NCBI GenBank assembly: GCA_028641055.1
Contig: CM054060.1
Location: forward strand, 164,700,416 to 164,764,415
Direction of reading: 5' to 3'
DNA: 64,000 nt
From: Alopecurus myosuroides
Lineage: Eukaryota > Streptophyta > Magnoliopsida > Poales > Poaceae
Shown: in pieces, positions 55,581-64,000 of the stretch
Position numbering within the stretch: the stretch's first letter is position 1
Layout of the letters: every line of letters starts with the position of its first letter
Position numbers and translations under genes: made by a program
The notes under the pieces: generated by a model
What the model saw: only the letters and a program-made list of their open reading frames with translations
The model's database searches: none
Told to the model about the DNA's origin: nothing

Positions 55581-56002
55581 TTCTCCCCCTTTTTGGTAAT
55601 TGATGACAACACAACCACTTGCATAGCTAGATCACAAACAACATGGATGGAGATCCCCCTAAAGATATGCTCCCTTCATGTTGAGAGAACTAAACAAGAG
55701 AGATATGATAACAACTAGCAAAATAGCTAAACACACATATTAAGAAACCCATAACAAAGATATAATTAAAGCACTAGGTTCACATGTCTCACACCATGCA
55801 TAACGAGGTTCACATAGAACAAATAATAAACATACGAAGTCTTCAAATAACCAACTCTCTCAAGCAAGACGAAATTATCAAAGCGAGAACACGGCTTGAG
55901 AGAGAACCCATGCAAATGCCCAACGCTCCTAAATGGATATCTATCCCCCTTTGGCATCAAGATACCAAACGAGGGAAAAGATCGATGCTAACGCCCCAAG
56001 GT
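55581..56002 (-). other. Interior next to the 3' LTR with polypurine tracts
   Basis: The tract at 55581-55595 abuts the LTR. Similar C-rich plus-strand words occur at 55653 (ATCCCCCTAAAG) and 55943 (TATCCCCCTTTGG). No ORF is supported. Confidence 0.5.
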
Positions 56003-58090
56003 TCACTCGGAGAAGTTTTCCATGCTAGGAGGACGGGCACGACGGCGAGAGCTAGCCACTTCTTCTCCAGGTTCCTCATCAGACCACTCAATGATTTTCC
56101 CCTTGGAGTCCTTGGCCCGCCATTTGTCCCGATTTGTGATGCTATCTTGAACCGAAGAATCCACGGTCTCCCCATCATCACGACGAAGCTTCCTCTCTGC
56201 CTGTGCTGCCTTGCGGTGCTTGAGTTCCTTGTCATAGTGAAGTTCCCACGGATGCTGCTCGATCTTTTTGTTCACATGAAATACCTTCTTGAGAGCCCTA
56301 GCCATCCATTTGAAGGCATTGTCAGAAGGAGGAGGCCGAGAGGGCCCGGCTTCTTCTTCGTCTTCTTCATAAACAATGACACGTGGCTTGGCCTTGCCTT
56401 TGCGAGGAGCGGGAGTTGTTGGGGGGATAATAACCCGACAGACCCAAATAGAAGGATAAAGACTCGGTTGGAGGAAGCTGGGTGAAGACCTCGCTTATGA
56501 GACGATGGGTCGGATATCACTAATGGGCTAGAGGTTGCGCATGTAATCCGGCTCAAGGAAAGTGACGTTCTAGAAGACCCGAAAGGCGGTGCAAACCACG
56601 GAGTCCAAGACTTGGAGGACACGAAGAGTAGTTTAGGGTTACATGCAGACCCCGAGTAGGACTCTGGCCGTATATTGTAAGGAAAGCCAGGAAACCAGAT
56701 GTTATATAAACCGGTCCTTATGGCATAGACGGTAGATTTCGAGAGAGAACCCTAGATTCGAGTTATTCGAGACATACGAGAGCAAGTACTTGTAACCCTA
56801 GATTTGGAGTCTCGGCGACATTGCGGTCCGAGCCTCTAGATCGATAGTCAATAAGATCCTAGATGAAAGTAAGCTATTATCTCCAATGGAGAGGCTGAAC
56901 CAGGATAAATCCCGTGTCCGATCTGAGCTAAACCCTCTCCCAAACACTAGAGTCGATTTACCCAAACCTAAGTTATCTTCGGTAACTTCTGCCGTGACTT
57001 TCCCACGACAGGAGTGGGATGCACAACCGGCTCAGTATGGTCCTTGATAAGAAGCCTTCTCTCCGTGTGCGGGATCCAATGGATGTCATCAAGGGGATCC
57101 TCTAGGAACTTGTCCTCCCACACATGCAAGATGATCTTCATGATGAATGGCCCAAAGCAAGCATTCTTCCTTTGAACTATGACATGCCACAGCTCATTCC
57201 AGAGATAGTCAAGCACATCAAGTTTTTGGTTCATACCGGAGAGCCGCTTCTCATGAGTAAGGAGCATGAGGTTCTTGAGGAAACCTTGGATCTCATCAAT
57301 GTTGCCCGCCTTGGGGTTGATAGTCTCTCGATAGATGCGAAGCATAATGTCATAAGTGGGGTAGAGGCCCTTGATGAAACCAACTGCAAACTTCTTCCAA
57401 TGATAGAGAGGAGTAAGTTGATCCTTGTTGATGGAGGAGGCATTGGGCTCGTGAACACGTCTCACTGTCATACTCGGGGCCACCACCAAAAGGTCCATGA
57501 TCCGGATAGCCACCGAGAAGAACACCAACCTCGGACCACTTGATGGTGAACTTCTTTCACTTTTTCATCCAAATGAGGTGACGCTCAGTTTCATTTGCAA
57601 GATGCACCGTGGCCAAGAACTCACAGACAAGCCCCTCATCATAGTGTTGTTGCACTTGCATAATGGGACGAAGACCGAAGGCATCAACAATTTCCAAAGC
57701 TTCTCCAAAGTATTTGGGCTTGCTCTCCATATGACCAAGATTGATAGCATGTTGATGAGCAACATTTTCCTTGGTCTTCCTCATAAGAATCTCATTGTAG
57801 ATCTGAGCTTGGAACACGGTATGGAATCTTGTGTCTCATCCCGAAACTGTGGCATCAAGCGGTCTTGGTCAATGATGTATGGGTTCTCGCGGCGGGTTTC
57901 CAATAACACACTCTCGGACACTTGGGAGGCGGATTTCTCCTTCCGAGGCAACGTCTTCTTCGGGGCTGGGAACCTTGGCTTGCGCTTGGGTTGAGAAGGA
58001 TCTAACGTTTCTTCAATCTCATCCACTCGTGGTGCCTTGCGACCGCCCATCCTCTTGGTGCGAACTCCCTTGAAACCTGATGCATCTATG
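56003..58090 (-). pseudogene. Broken extra (post-pol) ORF of right Sirevirus-like element
   Basis: Open pieces in changing frames at 58080-57781, 57817-57557, 57528-56968 and 56305-56003 make up one degraded gene. It begins just after a minus-strand TTTCTTTCATAG, a good splice-acceptor form, with basic sequence (FKGVRTKRMGGRKAPRVDE). The part at 56968-57528 matches the left element's extra ORF around KLDVLDYLWNELW. The end is very charged (KHRKAAQAERKLRRDD; IIEWSDEEPGEE). Several frameshifts and stops are present. Function is unknown; an envelope-like position is the only clue. Confidence 0.6.
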
Positions 58091-59285
58091 AAAGAAATAT
58101 AGAGAGAAAACACGATGAAGAGATAATGCTCAAGTTTTAATAACGCAAAAATCGAAGAAATCAAGATTTGGGGAATATTAGAGAGGAATAACAATGAGAT
58201 AGGAATATGAACACAATCCACCCTAGGAATCAAAGTAATTCATGCCTAATACTCACAATCTAGGTTACTAAGGTTTGTACTCGCGATTCCCTAGTCCAAA
58301 ACCCAAATCCATACATCTAAATGCGAAGAAAAAGTTGCTCCTAGTGCTTCTCCATCCGCCAACGAGATGGGAGAGAGAGGGAGCCACATACCCGCATCCA
58401 TGGTGAAGGGTGAAGGAGGAGGAAGATCTCGGAGCCGTCCAAGGCAAGGAGAAGGCCTCCCGGTGGTGGAGGGGTCTTCCCGGCGGTGGAGAAGAAGGGG
58501 GCGGCGGCGGTTTGGAGGAGGAGGAGTGGGGTGAGTGGGGGAAGTGAGATCTAAACATCTCTTCCCCCGCCCGCCCTAGCCTTATCCTCGCAGAACCGCA
58601 GCGGGCGGAGGCTCCGGTGCTTTCACCGGAGGTTCCGCCCCCTGCCCACCCGATGCGGTGCCGTACAGACCCGTTGGGCGAGATTTTCGCACCAACAGAG
58701 GTACCGGTGGTCAGGCGCGGCGGAGGCTCCGGTGGAGTTACCGGAGGTTCCGGTGGTTCCACCGAAGGTTCCGCTCGACCCAGTATCAGCCCGCCAAGAA
58801 CAGAAAAACGAGAGCATCGTGATGGAAGAGAGCTTTTGGGAAAAGGAAGCTTGGGTTGGATAGTTGTAATTGTCATACGAGAGACATTACTTGATGCGAG
58901 TTCGCAAGATGCAAAGGATAGAAAGCCGAACTCGCACAAGTTGCCAAGGGGGAATAGTATGTGCGTGAAAGAACCAAAATAAAACTAACTCCTTGAGTAG
59001 GAGGTTGGTGGCCGTGGACACCATGTTTGAGTGTGTACTTTGGCACCCCGAAGATGTATCTTGGGTCCAAGAGTACTACTCACAATTAAGCACAATAAGT
59101 CTCAAAATGACTAGATATGCAATGAAGAATTGATTTTCGCATAATAAGAGGAGTGTACACTCATGAGTTGAGTGACGCTCCCCCTATGTTCATGACTACA
59201 TACAAACCTAATAACACACATAATGAAGGTACTAATGCAAGGTTTGAAGTGAAGTTAGATGAATCTATGACATTTAGTTCATTCA
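58091..59285 (-). other. Spacer between pol and the extra ORF
   Basis: Non-coding. Holds a GGTTCCGGTGG array at 58605-58790, like the one in this element's LTR, then GA-rich sequence. On the minus strand a GGGGGAG tract at about 59185 follows pol. The 223-codon minus ORF at 58268-58939 runs through the array and is not believed. Confidence 0.5.
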
Positions 59286-60220
59286 TCAAACCTGAAATCT
59301 TGGTTCATCAAGGGCCTTCATGAAGATATCAGCAAGTTGATCCTTGGTTGATACATATGAGAGATCAATATCACCATTCTCAACATGACCCCGAATAAAA
59401 TGATGAAGGATATCAATGTGCTTCGTCTTGGAGTGAAGAACGGGGTTGTAGGCGATCTTGATATCACTCTCATTGTCACAAAGAAGAGGAACCTTGTCAA
59501 AATGAATACCATAATCCTTCAAGGTTTGCCTCATCCAAAGCAATTGGGCACAACAACTTGCCGCAAATATGTACTCGACCTCGGTGGTGGAGAGAGCAAT
59601 GCAGTTTTGTTTCTTTGAAGACCAACACACTAAGGAGCGACCAAGGAATTGGCAACCCCCGAATGTGGAATTCCTATCCGTCTTCTCTCCCGCATAATCC
59701 GCATCTGAATACCCAATGGGCTGAAAACTTGAACCCTTGGAATACCAAAGACCAAAATTTGGGGTATGAACTAAATATCGAAAGATTCGTTTGACCGCTT
59801 CCAAATGACTTTGCCTCGGAGAGGCTTGAAACCTTGCACATTTACCTATGCTAGACATGATATCCGGTCTAGATGCACAAAGGTAAAGCAAAGAGCCAAT
59901 CATGGAGTGGTATACCTTTTGATCTACCTCTTTACCATTTGGGCCAGGTTTCAAGTCAAGGGTTGTGGACATGGGAGTCTTCATGGGCTTGGCATCCTTC
60001 ATATTGAATCTCTTGAGCATGCCTTGAGTGTACTTGGCTTGTTTGATGAAGATTCCTTCATGATATTGATTCACTTTAAAGCCAAGGAAATACTCCAATT
60101 CTCCCATCATAGACTTCTCAAACCTATCGGTCATAAGCTTGCAAAACTCTTCATTGAACAAAGTGTTAGTAGACCCAAAAATGATGTCATCCACATAGAG
60201 TTGGCATATGAACAAGTCAC
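59286..60220 (-). pseudogene. Ty1/Copia pol fragment: reverse transcriptase end and RNase H
   Basis: About 310 residues without a stop, ending at TGA 59288-59286. The RT active-site motif CQLYVDDIIFGST comes almost at once, then ELEYFLGFKV, KPMKTPMSTT and SLLYLCASRPDI, typical of the Copia RT C-terminus. RNase H follows with GYSDADYAGEKTDR, ALSTTEVEYIFAA, CDNESDIKIA and KTKHIDILHHFIR, which include the acidic catalytic residues. The fragment is truncated at its N-terminus at 60220 by the inserted LTR; residues read further upstream in the open frame belong to that LTR. Integrase and protease are not in the window. Confidence 0.9.
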
Positions 60221-63200
60221 TGTAAGGTCCGCCCCAGAACCATTGTTCAAGGACACCTTCAATATGCATACATTCACGATCCCAGATCACACCAGTCGTG
60301 AACAACATATCAGGTTGGTACACAGATACAATATCCATTACATGGTTGCATAAACACTTACAAAAGGGACATGGCCGCATGACCAAGTCCAACACAACTG
60401 CCGCGCAGGGCAAACACACAACACACAGCGGAAGACTAAACACACAACGTGGTAGATCCCAAGTCACGTCTCAACCTACAGGCTGCTGACCGGGAGACGA
60501 TCCTAGTTCGCAAAGCCATCAGCTCCGTACTCCTCCTCGCTGATCTCCTTCTGAGACTCCTTCTCAAAATCTGGCAAGTTGATACCAGGGACGAAACCAA
60601 TATGAGTACATTTGAATGTACTCAGCAAGACATCCATGATGTAACTTACCAAATGCAAGTATGCTTATTTGGTGGAATAGGTAGGCTATAAATAGGGTTC
60701 ACTATTAATGATACGTGTAAGACATATCATAGTTGATTTTTTTTTTAATATCTCTGTATCTTCGTTGAAGAAGATACTTCCAAAGAAAATAATATAGTTT
60801 TTCTTTCTCTTGTAGATATCACATGTACAAGAGGTTTTATTAAACACCTTTTGTAAAAGAAGGTTTTCTCTTTGCAAAACTTTTTTTAAAACAACCTCTG
60901 GCTTTTCATCATCGGTACCTCCACGGTACAAGATTTCCTCCTTTCCGAACTTGACAAGTCCAACTCCTTTTTAAAAACGTCTTTTTTGAAAACTTTGACA
61001 CAATGCTAGCTACATGGCCATTCAACTGTCCATATCCAAGGACGCGGCTACTTTGAAATAGCTGTACTCTACAGAGATGTACACATCCACCAGATCCAGT
61101 GCATCCGCCGTGAACAACCACGGACTGTAACAACAGTATGTAAACATCAGATAACTGATCCTAACCATCCACTATGTTCAAGATAGAATGTGTCTATCTC
61201 TTCAGTTGAGTATAATATCCCCGGCACCAGGTCTCACCCTGCCTAGACAGGAGACTCAACTGTCGCACCCGGAGGAGAACTTAATCCCTCACTGGGTATG
61301 TTCTCAATCGGTTCGAGGGCTCGACGACCCTTATAGCAATTTGAGATAGAACACACACTAACAAGAACAAACTTCAAGCTGAGCCCCGTGCCCATGTTGG
61401 GGTAGAGTGGCAGTACGGTAAAAGTTGTCCGGCGAAGACTAGTTATGTGTCATTTTTGTAAAAACACCATTTTCCCAAAAATGACCACTTCCACATTCCT
61501 CCGGTGAATAAGGCTCAGCCTTTTCTACGGGTTTTTCCATAAAGCCTTTGTTTTAAAAATAGTAGTAGTAGTATATAATAGTAGTAGTAGTATATATAAT
61601 AGTAGTAGTAGTATTCACTCAAAAATAGTTTTTGGGAAATCAAGGTTTTGTAAAACTTTTTCAGAAGTAAAACATGCATGATAGATAATGATAAGTGTAG
61701 TATAACAGCAAGCATCAGGATGGCTTTCCTTAAATCTCTTAGTGTCCCTGGCCTTGAAGTAACTTGAACTTGACGCACAGCTCCACAACTGCTTCTTCTT
61801 CTTGTTCGTTTTCTAGCGTCGTAAAAGAATAAAAGACACAATCTCAGGTCTAAAAACCAAACCACTAAACTAAACAACACATACAGCAAGCAAACGTACA
61901 CTCGTGCAATCACTCAAAACGTCATCGCGAAAACTATCTCACATAACTCTCACGGTCCAAAACTATCGTCCGACACTAGGTATGGTTTAGAAAACCATAT
62001 CCCACACCTTACATACCTTATATGGAGTGGTGTACCACTCTCATAACAAGATATCTAAGAAGCTAAAAGTATAGCTTGTGGGTGCAAAAGGTTAGCTTAC
62101 TAAGATAAAAACAATCAAACAGAACAATACCCGTGGCAGTGGGTATTAGCAAGACACAAGCAATTTTCACCTATTATGTTCATGATTAAGTTGGATGCTT
62201 AGTTCACAAGATAATCCTAAGCATAACAACAACACTAGAACAAAAAATAACACAAGTATAACACTCATGCTAAGTTAAACACTCAGACGATTTCCAAACA
62301 GCAGGTAAACACACCACAGATGAATAGACTATTTATTTACTACATTAATGTTTACTTGAAGTTATGGAATCCACCAATCATGAAAATTTACCAAACAACC
62401 AGTAGCTAAAAACCAATGCATCCAGTCATAAAAATAATCCAAAACACAATCATCACTCAAGAAAACACTCCTATCAAAACTCACAAATTAAAAGAGCAAT
62501 AATACTAGAGCAAAGCCCTAATTTCTAGTGGTGATACTAGTTCAACACTAGAGAAGCAAATAATGCTACCATGATGCTTAACTCTAAACAAGAAAGTCAT
62601 GAACATAAATGCACCTACTAACATTACACAAATCTTACACATGCTAGTAAGCACAGACATCAAAATAATTCTATGAAACAACCATTAAGCATGCATAAAC
62701 TAATTCTAGCAATTTCTGTTTTTCCTAATCAATTACTAGCAAGCAAACAAGGTATAATCTACACAACCAGTAGCTATGCACTCAATGAAAAGTTATCTAA
62801 ACCTTTTCAAAAATCCAAACACTCAATTTAAAATTATTTACAAACAACCTATCAATCACAAGGAATTATTTTATTTGCAAACAATTTAATTTAGCACACA
62901 ATAGTGAAACATTTCTTAACATGATACCCCTAAGGAATATTATGCCAACAAATGAATCACACCTAGACATACTAGTATTCACAAAGAAGAAATAAACTTT
63001 TCACTTGCATAAGTGAAAACAAACAATCTATTTTCCATGGTGGAAAATACTAATCAATCACATAATAAAACATGTTACTTTCACACACGTGTATGGTTGG
63101 GGATTTTAATCCTCAACCAAGATGCAATGGGACCAGTGGGTTATGGTCCCACTAATACCAAGGAAAAAGAGGTACTAAGACTCTGGTTACTCATGACAAA

Positions 63201-64000
63201 ATTTGTTCACAAGATAACTAACACAAGGCTATTTATTCTAGTGAAAACAAGACTAGTGCCGATGAATAACAAACCTTACACATGCTTTACTATAAAATGA
63301 CATGCAAGCTAACAGAGACAAAATCATCAAAATAACAGTACCAAAATGGTACTGGACTCAAGCAAACATAGCACAAAATTTAGTCAACCAAGCACACAAA
63401 GATCTAGCTCACACAAAAATTCCAAAGAATAAAACTAGAAAGTAACCAATTCTAGTTCCATTTTTATTTGGGTTTACAATCATGCAAACACTTTCTAAGG
63501 TAGATGTACTGCAAGAAAACAACTTAATAACAAGTCCTAACAACTCTATACATGCTAGGAGACAAGATCTAAACAATCACACAACTGATTTCAAACAAAA
63601 ACACAACTAAAAACAAAAACATGAAAGTGTTGTTTTCTAGATCTGCTCACCAAAAATAATATAGGGCTCCAAAAATTAATCTATGCTAGGAATACATATA
63701 TCTAGTCAATATCAAACTCATCCAGTTGGATTTACTTCAAAAATCATTTTTGAACTCATTCTAAAAATCATAGAAGAGCCTACTGATCTTTTACCAAAAT
63801 GGATGGCATTTCCATTTGGTAGCTCACCTTGAGGTGAGGCAAAGTGCTATGGATAGATCTGCTCAAGGGCTATCCAGAAAATTTTACTTTGTCCATTTTA
63901 GTTATATATTTAAAAAGTTATGTTCCAAACATTCTCACAGACTCTCTGTGCCAAATCAGTCATTGTGGTCAAAAGAACATTCAATCTTAGATCTACAAAT
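60221..64000 (+). repeat. Long LTR (LARD-like lineage), truncated by window end
   Basis: Begins TGTAAGGTCCGCCCCAG immediately after GTCAC (60216-60220), interrupting the pol frame, so the right duplication GTCAC should lie beyond 64000. It carries the block CCAAGGACGCGGCT...CTACAGAGATGTACAC (61028-61095) shared with the three other long LTRs. The rest is AT-rich, rich in short A-runs, with a trinucleotide repeat at 61561. No genes are supported. Whether it is solo or a full element cannot be told. Confidence 0.65.
61561..61615. repeat. Microsatellite (AGT)n with ATATAATA spacers
   Basis: Three blocks of four AGT units separated by ATATAATA or ATATATAATA, inside the LTR. Confidence 0.95.

Larger units (their letters stand above)
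53553..60220 (-). mobile_element. Sirevirus-like Copia element, 3' portion, minus strand
   Basis: Read right to left: pol 3' fragment (60220-59286), spacer with GGTTCCGGTGG motifs (59285-58100), extra ORF remnants (about 58090-56003), non-coding stretch with polypurine tracts (minus GGGGGA tracts at 55943, 55653 and 55585), and 3' LTR (55580-53553). The left target duplication should be CCTAT (53548-53552). The 5' part is displaced beyond the window by the LTR inserted at 60221. Gene order with an extra ORF after pol matches Sireviruses. Confidence 0.75.

Noticed and set aside
58268..58939. 223-codon minus ORF
   Set aside because: It passes through the GGTTCCGGTGG array and a polypurine region between pol and the extra ORF; low-complexity Pro/Ser translation.
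59286..60467. Full 393-codon ORF as one protein
   Set aside because: The first 80 or so residues are read from the LTR inserted at 60221; only 59286-60220 is Copia pol.

Overview
The window is nuclear DNA of a large-genome grass, most likely Triticeae (wheat, barley, rye or goatgrass). The reasons are nested LTR retrotransposons, Stowaway MITEs with CTCCCTCCG ends, very long TG...CA LTRs, and three host genes with plant gene structure: ribosomal protein L6, BRX1 and a G-type lectin receptor kinase. There is no sign of bacterial or organelle DNA. All retroelement family labels here are structural; none was checked against a repeat library.

Layout. (1) 1-3876: 3' half of a Sirevirus-like Copia element (+) with a broken extra ORF after pol, repeated polypurine tracts and a 3' LTR. 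(2) 3877-12330: a non-autonomous element, family A copy 1 (+), whose 3' LTR is split by a 5.0 kb solo LTR (6589-11614, TSD AAGCC). (3) 12331-14642: leader and 5' LTR of another element (-). (4) About 14666-40373: one large, pol-less, gag-bearing Copia-type element on the minus strand. It is split by three insertions: a solo LTR at 16114-17692 (TSD AGCAC), a solo LTR at 21712-26349 (TSD AGTTT), and family A copy 2 at 26486-37047 (TSD TTTAT). Copy 2 itself holds a 3.6 kb solo LTR (27201-30789, TSD ATTCA), a Stowaway MITE (31287-31410) and the 5' part of a Gypsy-type element (32146 to about 34770).

(5) 40374-53552 is a gene island. RPL6 (41959-43484) and BRX1 (44485-47418) lie on the minus strand, both with telo-box and site II promoter motifs, and both act in 60S ribosome production. 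A possible small divergent gene starts at 47786. An intact single-exon lectin receptor kinase occupies 48654-51038 (-). A poly(A)-tailed retroposed segment (51981-52806) has a 17-bp target duplication. (6) 53553-60220: the 3' portion of a second Sirevirus-like element (-), with 3' LTR (holding a 628-bp solo LTR), broken extra ORF, and RT/RNase H. It is interrupted at 60221 by another long LTR that runs past the window end.

The most unusual structure is family A copy 2. It is bounded by one perfect 5-bp duplication, yet its right-hand LTR is inverted and carries an inverted copy of the LTR/primer-binding-site junction. This looks like a product of aberrant reverse transcription, or a later rearrangement. 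The five TSD-flanked solo LTRs show repeated LTR-LTR recombination. No uncharacterised enzyme or defence system is visible; the novelty is in retroelement architecture.
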